Part shown: positions 1 through 6,202 of the stretch, piece after piece | Numbering within the stretch: position 1 is the stretch's first letter | Layout: every line of letters begins with the position of its first letter | Assembly (NCBI GenBank): GCA_003542385.1 | Contig: DPKT01000362.1 | Span: 1 to 12,844 of the forward strand | DNA length: 12,844 nt | Source of the DNA: Desulfomicrobium sp. | GTDB taxonomy: Bacteria; Desulfobacterota; Desulfovibrionia; Desulfovibrionales; Desulfomicrobiaceae | Direction: 5' to 3' | Notes under the pieces: generated by a model | What the model was told of the DNA's origin: nothing | The model's database searches: none | The model's input: only the letters and a program-made list of their open reading frames with translations | Made by a program: the position numbers and the translations under genes

Positions 1-23
1 TGGTGGAGCCGGGGAGAATCGAA
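1..23 (-). repeat. Distal attachment site: duplicated ssrA 3' end
   Basis: These 23 bases are identical to 9197-9219, the last bases of ssrA including the encoded CCA. The match ends at base 24 (T here, C at 9220). The repeat may extend beyond the window start, because the window opens on its first base. It is the displaced ssrA tail left at the far junction after integration. Confidence 0.9.
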
Positions 24-73
24 TAAATAAAATACTATTTATATTTTAATATGTTATGCGAAAATATGGCTTG

Positions 74-157
74 AAGTTATCCAAGTTTCTATCCATGGCG
101 AGAGACGGACAAATTTCAATCGAACTCGGGTCCAAAACTTTTTTTTCTGGATAACTT
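74..157. promoter_or_regulatory. Distal-arm integrase binding boxes (two)
   Basis: AAGTTATCCA lies at 74-83 on the plus strand and AAGTTATCCAG at 147-157 on the minus strand. The same 11-base box occurs three times at the integrase end (9014-9024, 9043-9053, 9054-9064). Repeats of one short box inside both ends of an integrated element are the usual layout of arm-type sites bound by the N-terminal domain of tyrosine integrases. The surrounding 24-70 stretch is strongly AT-rich, as att arms often are. The assignment to integrase is inference. Confidence 0.55.
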
Positions 158-194
158 TTTTTCCCACTTCCACCAACAAAAAACCGCTTCACCC

Positions 195-245
195 CGTCTG
201 ACGCGCCTGCCCCACCTCGCACAAAATCATCCACGTCTGACACGC
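195..245 (+). repeat. Two direct repeats CGTCTGACRCGC spaced 39 bp
   Basis: CGTCTGACGCGC at 195-206 recurs as CGTCTGACACGC at 234-245, one mismatch in 12, start to start 39 bp. It lies between the distal integrase boxes and the small zinc-knuckle gene. It could be a protein-binding pair, but nothing else supports a function. Confidence 0.3.
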
Positions 246-276
246 TCCACCCTGGCCACGAGCATGGGCCTATGCT

Positions 277-468
277 ATGGGCGCGGCCATGTACTTGACC
301 ATAACCCTTATTGCACTCCTTGCCGTGGCTTTCGTGGCCGCTGTCTGCCTCAATATCCGCCACTCTCAGCCACCTGCGGCTTGTCCCTGGTGCCAGGCCC
401 TGCAACCGCGCTCCGCGCCCGTCTGTGGCGTCTGTGGCGGGGTCATGAGCCCCACCTCCACCAAATAA
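277..468 (+). CDS. Small membrane-anchored zinc-knuckle protein, unknown function
   Basis: I do not recognise a named family. The 63-residue product has one clear hydrophobic segment (about residues 5-27), then a short soluble tail with two cysteine pairs, CPWC (36-39) and CGVC (50-53), spaced like a treble-clef or zinc-ribbon knuckle. It is the only element gene on the plus strand and lies in the outer end position where satellites often keep cargo genes. It converges with the capsid transcription unit. Its stop codon touches the A-tract of a minus-strand terminator. No convincing ribosome binding site precedes ATG 277, and ATG 289 (residue 5) is an alternative. An in-frame stop at 238-240 limits upstream extension. 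Cysteine spacing, the membrane segment and codon quality make it plausible but not certain. Confidence 0.55.
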   Translation: MGAAMYLTITLIALLAVAFVAAVCLNIRHSQPPAACPWCQALQPRSAPVCGVCGGVMSPTSTK

Positions 469-495
469 AAACCCGCTCTCGGTGTGAGGGCGGGT
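466..495 (-). terminator. Second intrinsic terminator after the capsid gene
   Basis: On the minus strand, ACCCGC (495-490) pairs with GCGGGT (476-471) around a 13-base loop, followed by a T-run interrupted once. It backs up the stronger terminator at 540-575 and closes the capsid transcript before it runs into the convergent small gene. Confidence 0.6.
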
Positions 496-539
496 CCAGC
501 CGTCCGCGTCTGGTCCAATCGCGTCAGGCTTCCTATATG

Positions 540-575
540 AAAAAACCCGCCCCAGGGCTCTAATCCAGGGCGGGT
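540..575 (-). terminator. Intrinsic terminator of the capsid transcription unit
   Basis: On the minus strand an 8-bp perfect stem, ACCCGCCC (575-568) with GGGCGGGT (552-545), is followed by six T residues (545-540). It lies about 117 bases past the capsid stop codon. It resembles the hairpin at 466-495, sharing ACCCGC and GGGCGGGTCCA, so one may be a duplicate of the other. Confidence 0.8.
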
Positions 576-691
576 CCAAACCTGCGGGGTATCAGGCCCG
601 CGTGATTTGATTGTGGCCCGCCCCCTTCAGCATCACGAGGGAGCGGACCTGGCCAGGGTTGCGAATCCTGACCGCTCGGAGGTGAGCTATT

Positions 692-1870
692 TTAAGACGC
701 CGCGCACTTCAGACCCTTGATGCCGCAGGAGTCGAGCAGGGCGCCGGAAACGCGCTTCTTGCCGTAAAAGGCCACAAGCGGTTTCACGGTGTAGGGGTCG
801 CGCTGTATGCTCATTTCACGGTCAAGGATGCCGTAGCACTGGAAGTCACCGAACAGGATCGGGATATTGTTCTCGCCGATGTTGGGCATGTGGTCAGCTT
901 CCACGACACGATGCCCGAGGAGCTGCTGGGGCTGCCCGGACAGACCGGGTTCCCACAGCGGGCGATTCTGGGAGTCCCTGAGCTGACGCACGGCGGCCAG
1001 AGTCGATGAGTTCATGAGCCACACCGCGTTCTGCCTGTAGCCAGCCCGCAGGCTGTAACACAGGTCAATGAGCGGGTCGCCGTAATCGGCAATGCCCGTG
1101 GTGGAGCCGCTCGGGACGTACTGCAGCTTGCCCCAGTCGCGGGTGTCGTCGTCCTCGGCCGTGAATGTGTACGTCAAAATGCCCTTCGGGGCCTTGGTGC
1201 CGCTGCCGGACAGGAACTTCTCGCCCTCGGCCCGGCCAAACGCCCGCGCCAGCTCGGTCTGGATGAAGTCCGCGATCATGGTGTCACTTTCCATCCAGGC
1301 GGACACGGGGAGCAGGACATAGGCTTCAGAATCGGGGAAGGTCACGCTGTCCAGCACGGGGGTGTCGGTCAGATTCCGCGTGTCCGTTTCACCCACCCAG
1401 CCTACAGCCGCGCCGCTGGTGGCCACAGGGAAGGTGAAGTTCGAATGGGCGGTCCTGGTCTGCAGGATGCGGCAGATTGTGCGCAGGGGCGAAAACTTCT
1501 GCTGCGCCAGAAGGATCTGTTCGTGCAATTCATGCGGGACAACCACGCCACCGTCGCCCGCCTCGGTCCAGGTGTTGCGCGGACCAAACCCCGTGGTGTC
1601 GCCGGTCTTGTAGTACTGCGCCAGGGCAATGGCGGCGTCCTTCGCGTCCAGATGCCCGCCAGGCACCCGGCCGGCCGTAATGGTATCGGCGGCGAACTGG
1701 ATGATGCGCTCTTCGCGGGCAATGCGCTCGTCCAGGGCGGAAATATCGCCCTCAAGCCCGTTCAGCTTGGAGACGATTTTCTCAGGGAGCTTGCCGGGGT
1801 TGGTGTCCAAAATGTGGCGATACTCGCTGGCCTTTGCCGCCCGTTCTTCGCGGAGGGATTGAATACCCAT
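692..1870 (-). CDS. HK97-type phage major capsid protein
   Basis: The 392-residue product forms the icosahedral shell of tailed-phage heads. The order of family hallmarks is complete. There is an N-terminal helical, coiled-coil-like delta domain (about 1-60). An E-loop region follows with GWVGE (157-161) and VLLPVSAWMESDT (185-197), then SGSGTKAPKG (221-230) and the axial domain with LWEPGL and LLGHRVVEADHMP (305-329). Last come LFGDF (339-343) and a C-terminal GKKRVSGALLD segment. Start 1870 is chosen because AAGGAG lies 8 bases upstream; the longer open frame to 2017 has no such site and overlaps the preceding gene. No prohead protease, portal or terminase gene is nearby, so the delta domain would need a helper protease or stay on. 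It follows the ribbon-helix-helix gene by 20 bases and is the last gene of its unit. Confidence 0.93.
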   Translation of the reverse strand: MGIQSLREERAAKASEYRHILDTNPGKLPEKIVSKLNGLEGDISALDERIAREERIIQFAADTITAGRVPGGHLDAKDAAIALAQYYKTGDTTGFGPRNTWTEAGDGGVVVPHELHEQILLAQQKFSPLRTICRILQTRTAHSNFTFPVATSGAAVGWVGETDTRNLTDTPVLDSVTFPDSEAYVLLPVSAWMESDTMIADFIQTELARAFGRAEGEKFLSGSGTKAPKGILTYTFTAEDDDTRDWGKLQYVPSGSTTGIADYGDPLIDLCYSLRAGYRQNAVWLMNSSTLAAVRQLRDSQNRPLWEPGLSGQPQQLLGHRVVEADHMPNIGENNIPILFGDFQCYGILDREMSIQRDPYTVKPLVAFYGKKRVSGALLDSCGIKGLKCAAS

Positions 1871-1890
1871 GTGTGAAACTCCTTGGCTTC

Positions 1891-2097
1891 TCAGCCGATG
1901 ATGAAAGGTATTGATTTTCGCTTGGCCTCGGCCACGGCCCGCAGGAAAAGTTCCTCCGTGAGGGCGCTTGTCCCGGCCAGGGCCACGGCCGCCCGCACAA
2001 GCTCGGACTGCGTGCACCCCAGCCGCGCCGCCGTCTCGCGCAGGCGCTGGTGGTCGGCCTCGGTCAGCCTGAGCCCAACAAGTTTTTTCGTGGTCAT
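1891..2097 (-). CDS. Small ribbon-helix-helix DNA-binding protein
   Basis: The 68-residue product starts with a short strand and two helices typical of CopG/Arc-like dimeric repressors: KKLVGLRLTEADHQRLRETAARLG, then a turn and TQSELVRAAVALA (about residues 4-42). An Ala/Glu-rich helix follows. Start 2097 is preceded by GGAG at 8 bases; an ATG at 2118 in frame has no such site. It is the first gene of the capsid unit, 20 bases before the capsid start, and lies just downstream of a promoter with a dyad. Known relatives repress their own promoters, so it may regulate the capsid unit. That role is inference; the fold call rests on the pattern alone. Confidence 0.72.
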   Translation of the reverse strand: MTTKKLVGLRLTEADHQRLRETAARLGCTQSELVRAAVALAGTSALTEELFLRAVAEAKRKSIPFIIG

Positions 2098-2398
2098 GGC
2101 GATGTCTCCGTGTTGCATGAGAGCCGATTAAATTTGTTAAATATGTTTTTCACCCTCGAACGGTTTCAAGGGTCTTCGATTCGGGCCGGATGGCCTCAGT
2201 TCGGCATTGATAGATTTTGCCTATGGATTGCATGGGGTTTTTATACCTCAATTTTGCACGCGCAAAAGAAATAGAGCCAACGACGGTCTCCGGGGCGAAG
2301 GTCCAGACTTTTGATGCCCCCCTGGCCATGCCACGGTGCCCGCCCTGCCTCGCCAGGGGCCGCGTGCCGCGTCCTGGGCAGGGGGAGAGGGCCTTGGC
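2098..2398 (-). promoter_or_regulatory. Regulatory gap before the capsid unit: dyad plus TATAAA box
   Basis: This 300-base gap has no gene. On the minus strand a perfect dyad TTTTGC-N4-GCAAAA (2267-2252) covers the position of the -35 box, and TATAAA (2245-2240) serves as a -10. A normal TTGACA-like -35 is absent, as expected of an activator-dependent promoter. Transcription would start near 2233 and give a leader of about 135 bases with an AT-rich stretch at 2125-2150. The Mor-like gene just upstream and the ribbon-helix-helix gene just downstream are the obvious candidate regulators. Confidence 0.5.
2319..2359 (-). other. GC-rich hairpin after the Mor-like gene
   Basis: CCCCTGGC (2319-2326 on plus) and GCCAGGGG (2352-2359) form a perfect 8-bp stem around 25 bases. 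It follows the Mor-like stop by about 40 bases on the minus strand. No T-tract follows, so it is not a standard intrinsic terminator. It may weaken read-through or stabilise the 3' end of the replication-unit transcript. Confidence 0.35.
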
Positions 2399-2785
2399 TC
2401 ATGCTTTGCACTCGGTCCGCCTGCGGGGCGCTGCGGGCTTCCTGCAGGGTGTCAGGTTCGCACGGACCATTGCGACGTACCGAACAGTGCAACCGACTTC
2501 TTTTGCCGTTTCGGCGATGCTTGCCCCGGCTTCGAGCATGGCCACGATGGCCTCCTTGATCGGCACCGGCCGGAAGGGGCCTCGGGCGAGCATGACCTCT
2601 TCACCGCCGAAGGATGAGCACAGGTTTTCGACTGCGCACCCGCTTATGGTCCCGGCCAGGTGACTGCGCTCCGGGCGCTTGCTGACGTAGATCGCGAATC
2701 CGCCGTACTCGCGGCACAGGGCCGTGGCGTCCGCCTCGCCGATGATGTCAACGAGAGCCACGAACGATAGGTAGGTCCGGGCCAT
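2399..2785 (-). CDS. Mor/C-like transcription activator
   Basis: The 128-residue product resembles the Mor family of phage Mu middle/late activators. LVDIIGEADATALCREYGGFAIYVSK (about residues 11-36) is a close match to the dimerisation half that usually reads 'IGE..A..L...FGG..IYVP'. LCSSFGGEEV (about 56-65) echoes this pattern. A C-terminal helix-turn-helix reads ASIAETAKEVGCTVRYVAMVRANL (about 90-112), then a basic tail. AAGGAG sits 6 bases before ATG 2785, and the preceding gene stops only one base earlier, so it is co-transcribed with the primase unit. Mor-type proteins bind a dyad next to a -10 lacking a good -35, which is what the gap downstream shows. Activation of the capsid unit is therefore likely but inferred. 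Confidence 0.72.
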   Translation of the reverse strand: MARTYLSFVALVDIIGEADATALCREYGGFAIYVSKRPERSHLAGTISGCAVENLCSSFGGEEVMLARGPFRPVPIKEAIVAMLEAGASIAETAKEVGCTVRYVAMVRANLTPCRKPAAPRRRTECKA

Positions 2786-2786
2786 G

Positions 2787-2954
2787 TCATTCTCCTTGGC
2801 GCGCGTCTGCGCCTTGCTTCAGTTCCTCGATGATGGCCTGTAACTTCTGGATCTCAGCCCACAGGATGCGCGTGCGTGAATCCAGCGCACTGTCCAGGGC
2901 CTGCAGTTCGTCTTCGAGCGTGCCGACTCGTTCGTAGATGTCAGGCGTCTTCAT
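2787..2954 (-). CDS. Short coiled-coil protein, unknown function
   Basis: The 55-residue product is almost entirely helical, with spaced hydrophobics (VGTLEDELQALDSALD, then ILWAEIQKLQAIIEELKQ) that suggest a dimeric coiled coil. I do not recognise a family. ATG 2954 overlaps the stop of the previous gene as ATGA, and GAGGTGG lies just upstream, so translation is probably coupled. A longer open frame upstream to 3080 lacks a start site signal and runs inside the neighbouring gene. Position between the primase-origin region and the Mor-like gene suggests an accessory role in replication or regulation, but this is a guess. Confidence 0.65.
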   Translation of the reverse strand: MKTPDIYERVGTLEDELQALDSALDSRTRILWAEIQKLQAIIEELKQGADARQGE

Positions 2955-3349
2955 GCATCCACCTCGCCCTGGATGCTCATGACGTAGACCGACTGCACCG
3001 CGTCCTGCAGCGCCACCGGCCAGCACTCGGGGAAACGGCACCCGTACCAGCCCCGGACCTCGAAGTCCGGCCACTCGCACATGAGGTCAGCCAGGAAGCC
3101 CCGGCACCCTGCAGGCGTCCACTCGGGGATGGAGTAGCCAAAGACGAGAAGGGCGCCCGCCAGGTGCTCGGGCATAGGCAAAGTCACAGGATGGGGGGTT
3201 TTGGAGGTTTTGGGCGTTTTGGACATAGGCGGTAAAAGTCGAATTGAAGTAATATTCTTTCTTTCTGGGACAGAACTTTCATTTTCACCCCTTTGGCCAA
3301 TACTCCCAAAACGCCCAAAACCCTGATTCAGCCACTTGTCTTTCAGCAT
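2951..3349 (-). CDS. Orphan protein overlapping the primase and the iteron region
   Basis: The 132-residue product has a conserved-looking C-terminal half rich in Trp and Cys (FGYSIPEWTPAGCRGFLADL, then EWPDFEVRGWYGCRFPECWP), with no family I recognise. The N-terminal 50 residues are low complexity (GFGRFGS and SKTPKTSKTP) because they are encoded by 9-bp iterons; nine is a multiple of three, so each iteron set adds repeated residues in frame. Start 3349 has GAGG 7 bases upstream and overlaps the primase stop by seven bases (ATGCTGA), which suggests coupling. A start at 3226 is possible but has no ribosome binding site. If 3226 is right, most of the origin would be noncoding. Confidence 0.65.
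   Translation of the reverse strand: MLKDKWLNQGFGRFGSIGQRGENESSVPERKNITSIRLLPPMSKTPKTSKTPHPVTLPMPEHLAGALLVFGYSIPEWTPAGCRGFLADLMCEWPDFEVRGWYGCRFPECWPVALQDAVQSVYVMSIQGEVDA
3197..3322. other. Candidate replication origin: two converging iteron sets around an AT-rich spacer
   Basis: On the plus strand three 9-bp units run head to tail at 3197-3223: GGTTTTGGA, GGTTTTGGG, CGTTTTGGA. On the minus strand a second set runs at 3322-3296: GGTTTTGGG, CGTTTTGGG and a degenerate AGTATTGGC. The two sets include a perfect 17-bp inverted repeat (3206-3222 with 3306-3322). The 72 bases between them are much more AT-rich than the neighbourhood, especially 3233-3282. Iterons flanking an AT-rich stretch beside the replicase gene are the layout of P4 and SaPI origins. 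Here the region begins directly at the 3' end of the primase-helicase gene. Function is inferred. Confidence 0.65.
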
Positions 3350-5841
3350 GTGGGTACCTCGTACACGGCGGGGTTCACGCCGTAGGTCTCGGACGGTCTG
3401 CCGCCCTTTGGAGAAGGTCTCCCGCCGTCCCTGAGCACAAGGGCGCCACGGTCAACGAGCACGTCCAGGCCTGGCCGGGTCTTTTCCATTGTGGGGAAGC
3501 GTCCGCGCAGGGCCTTGAATATTTCCCGCGCCGTCACCGACTCGCGCCGTTCCTTGCGTACCCACTCCAAGGCCCGCTTTGCCGCTTCCAGGCCGTCGTC
3601 CAGCCCGAAGCACGAATAGGCATGCTTGGCATGCTCGGCCGCCCATGTGGCCAGCATGACGGCGTTGCGCATGGTTTCGAGCCCGATAGGCATGTGAATG
3701 GCGGGGAGGCCCTGCGCCATGTGCAGGATGCCAGCCAGGCGCACTACAAGTCCGGTCAGCTTCGAAGCCCATGCCCGCATGAACTCGAATTCACCGCCGG
3801 GGCGCTGGGCCACCTCCACGTCATTGGAGAAGTCCAGCCACAGGGAGAAGGCCTCGGGCGAGAGGGTCAATTCATGCGGGACCACCTGGCCCGGGATGGC
3901 GAGTAGGCCATTGACGTATGCGGTCCACTTCTGGGTCAGATTCGCCGGGATGGTCTGGGCGTTGTCGCGGAAGCCCACGAGGGGGCGGGGCAGGACGAGC
4001 ATGCACCGGGCAACGAGCCCGCGCCCCATGAATACCTCGTTGCTGCCCGCCGCACGCAGGACGGACGGCTGGGGCGTCAAGATCATGGTCAGGCGGGGCT
4101 TGCGCAGGCGGATGGGCTCCTTGCCCTTGCGGTCAATGACGACGGGTTCGGCGCCGAAGGCCTTCAGGATCAAGTCGATATTGGGCACGCTGTTGGAGTA
4201 GCGCCCGGAGAAGGTGTCCAGGGCGCCGCCCTCGGCTTCAAGCATGCCCACGGATTCGCCGCTGCCGGCCATGACGGAAGCCAGGGCCTCGGGGGTCACG
4301 TCGTCAACGAGTAGGCGGGGCGGGTCCGGGACCACGGGCAACTCGCGTTCCATCTCGTAGACTTCTTGGGCCGCTGTCCTGCGCTCCTCGGCCGTCTTCG
4401 CGCTGGCCGCCTTGTTCCGGGCCTTGTCGATGGCCTTTTCCATGGTCCTGCGCTTGGACAGGGCCTCGCGGATCTCCTCCATGGAGAAGGCCTCTTGCGC
4501 AATCTCCCATTCAACGAGGGGGGCCTTGCATGCCGATACCACCGCGCTTTTGCGTTCGCCGGGTTCGCTGGCCACGATGGCGTAGAGGTTCAGTCCCTCG
4601 CTGTAGTCGGGCTTCACGCGGACGATCAGCTTGTGCTGAACGGCTAGGGCCACGACTCCCAGCACGTTGACGGCGGCCAGTTCGCGGGGTGTCTGTGTGG
4701 CATGGGCCAGGCCCTCGGAGAACTCCCCAAGGATGCCAGGCAGGATGCCCGCGGGCAGGTCGGGGGGCTGTTCGTCAAAGTCGATGAAGTCAGGCCAGGG
4801 GGAAAGAGGGGCCGTCTGCCCGCCGTTGGGGTTCCAATCGCTCTCCCCGGGCGCCTGCCGTGGCTCGGCCATGCCTGCGGTCAGTCCAGACCGGATTGTC
4901 TTGTCCGCTTCGGAGTCGTTCAGGCCACAAGCCACCGCTGCCTGCTGCAGGGCCAGGCGGGCTTCGTCCTCGTTGATTTCTCCGCCGCCAACGAGCTGCC
5001 CGACCGCGAAGGCGGCCTGGTTCAGTCGAGCATTGCGGCTTCCCTGCGGTTCGCTGGCCACGGCCTGACACTCGGCTTCCAGGGCCTTGCGGCCGTAGGC
5101 AGTAGATTCCATGGCGACGATGCCCGGAGCGGGTTTGCGCTCCACCTCAGGGCGGGGGCGTTCCTTGAGAAAGTCCACCCACGTCTGGGGCAGGGGTGCG
5201 GGGTCAAGATCGTTCAGCCAGGCATAGGAGCCGGCCTCATTGCGTGACGGGGGTAGGACAACAAGTCCGCCCGTACTCCGCACGTCGAAGCCCTTTCCCA
5301 GCTTGCCCGAGCTATTCTTGATCGTGACGCCCTCGGGATAGCTGAAAAAGAGCTGGTCTCCGCCTGAGCCGGTGCGCTGCTGTAGCGTCGGGGGGAGCGG
5401 CCCCAGATCCGCTTCCAGGGCCTCGCAAGTCGCCACGCCGTCCACGCCATTCTTGCGGTCACGGTCAAGGACAACGAGTCCGGTAATGGTCCCTGTCGGG
5501 ATGGCCACGCCGGCCGCCCGAGGATTGCGAAACGTGGTCCGGATCTTCGCCGGGTCCGTGGTCGCGTCCTTGTAGCCGTGGGCAGTCAGGGGCTCTTTCT
5601 TGATTGTGGTCGGAAAGACTGGCCAGCCGTGCCGGGCATAGTGCAGGGCCGCTTCGGTCAGGTTCGCCGGCACCTTCGCCAGCCCGTCGAGAACCAGCCG
5701 GCCGACCTCTTCCACCTGACCAGGAATATCTTGACAATCAAGGCAATTTGCTTCATGGTTTTCTAGCGGAACTGGATCACCCCCGCGATAGTCCCTGAAG
5801 CCTCGGCCTGCCATGCCGGGGCTTTCTTTTTGTGCGGTCAT
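3343..5841 (-). CDS. Prim-pol/DUF3987 primase-helicase (replication initiator)
   Basis: The 832-residue product combines three parts. First is a bifunctional primase-polymerase domain (about 65-230) with the DxD motif LDRD (D126, D128) and the GFDVR motif (D186, R188). Next is a helical linker with SRNARLNQAAFAVGQLVGGGE and TIRSGL (about 265-325). Then comes a DUF3987 helicase-like domain (about 365-730) with a P-loop-like SEPGERKS (K431) and an acidic LLVDD. A winged-helix-like tail (VTAREIFKALRGRFP) ends it. The prim-pol motif II histidine, normally GGxH, is replaced by Gln (GGDQLFF, Q163), which may impair primase chemistry. Start 5841 has GAGGGGG upstream, overlapping the AlpA stop; the longer frame to 5886 would run into AlpA. 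Such proteins unwind and prime satellite or plasmid origins, fitting the iterons just downstream. Confidence 0.88.
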   Translation of the reverse strand: MTAQKESPGMAGRGFRDYRGGDPVPLENHEANCLDCQDIPGQVEEVGRLVLDGLAKVPANLTEAALHYARHGWPVFPTTIKKEPLTAHGYKDATTDPAKIRTTFRNPRAAGVAIPTGTITGLVVLDRDRKNGVDGVATCEALEADLGPLPPTLQQRTGSGGDQLFFSYPEGVTIKNSSGKLGKGFDVRSTGGLVVLPPSRNEAGSYAWLNDLDPAPLPQTWVDFLKERPRPEVERKPAPGIVAMESTAYGRKALEAECQAVASEPQGSRNARLNQAAFAVGQLVGGGEINEDEARLALQQAAVACGLNDSEADKTIRSGLTAGMAEPRQAPGESDWNPNGGQTAPLSPWPDFIDFDEQPPDLPAGILPGILGEFSEGLAHATQTPRELAAVNVLGVVALAVQHKLIVRVKPDYSEGLNLYAIVASEPGERKSAVVSACKAPLVEWEIAQEAFSMEEIREALSKRRTMEKAIDKARNKAASAKTAEERRTAAQEVYEMERELPVVPDPPRLLVDDVTPEALASVMAGSGESVGMLEAEGGALDTFSGRYSNSVPNIDLILKAFGAEPVVIDRKGKEPIRLRKPRLTMILTPQPSVLRAAGSNEVFMGRGLVARCMLVLPRPLVGFRDNAQTIPANLTQKWTAYVNGLLAIPGQVVPHELTLSPEAFSLWLDFSNDVEVAQRPGGEFEFMRAWASKLTGLVVRLAGILHMAQGLPAIHMPIGLETMRNAVMLATWAAEHAKHAYSCFGLDDGLEAAKRALEWVRKERRESVTAREIFKALRGRFPTMEKTRPGLDVLVDRGALVLRDGGRPSPKGGRPSETYGVNPAVYEVPTC

Positions 5842-5854
5842 GGTTGCCACCCCC

Positions 5855-6100
5855 TCAGGCCCGACGTTCGGCGGCCAGGCGGTCAATCAGGGATTCGAGG
5901 TCGGAAGCACGCCACGCCGATGTGCGGGGGCCGAGCTTGATGGGCTTCGGGAAGCGGCCTTCCTTGACGCCGCGCCACCATGAGGACTTGGGGATGTTGA
6001 CGACCATGAGCACCTGCGGGAGGCGCAGCAGCACGTCCTTGGTCAGGGACTCGGGCAGGGGGAGGGAAGGGGTCTCGGTCTTTTGGGTCGCGTCTTTCAT
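5855..6100 (-). CDS. AlpA-family regulator / excisionase-like protein
   Basis: The 81-residue product has the AlpA winged-helix pattern: LLRLPQVLMVVNIPKSSWWRGVKEGRFPKPIKLGPRTSAWRASDLESLID (about residues 24-73), where the SSWW..V..G.FP segment contains the recognition helix. ATG 6100 has GAGGTGG 5-6 bases upstream. AlpA proteins of P4-like elements switch on integrase or act as excision factors, and often open the replication module, as here, 13 bases before the primase start. The start codon lies only 20 bases after an intrinsic terminator-like hairpin, so expression probably depends on read-through or an unseen promoter. Its targets may be the element ends or the promoter of its own unit; this is inference. 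Confidence 0.85.
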   Translation of the reverse strand: MKDATQKTETPSLPLPESLTKDVLLRLPQVLMVVNIPKSSWWRGVKEGRFPKPIKLGPRTSAWRASDLESLIDRLAAERRA

Positions 6101-6119
6101 CGTTCCACCTCGCGGAATG

Positions 6120-6157
6120 AAAAAGGGCGCCCGGGTCGGTATTAACCTCGGGCGCCC
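6120..6157 (-). terminator. Strong intrinsic terminator just before alpA
   Basis: On the minus strand GGGCGCCCG (6157-6149) pairs perfectly with CGGGCGCCC (6133-6125) over nine GC-rich pairs. Five T residues follow (6124-6120). It separates the integrase-side genes from the AlpA-primase unit. I see no good promoter between it and alpA, so it may act as a conditional barrier. Confidence 0.8.
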
Positions 6158-6202
6158 CAACACAAACAACAAGGCGCATATCGTCTCACGGGAGGACGTT
6201 CT

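Noticed and set aside
46..579. 177-codon minus-strand frame at the distal end
   Set aside because: It crosses both terminators, the integrase boxes and the AT-rich arm, and its product has no coherent domain pattern.
679..686. Strong plus-strand Shine-Dalgarno-like GGAGGTGA
   Set aside because: No start codon follows at a usable distance, and a stop codon comes almost at once.
1445..1876. 143-codon plus-strand frame inside the capsid gene
   Set aside because: Antisense to conserved capsid sequence; no ribosome binding site and no recognisable product.
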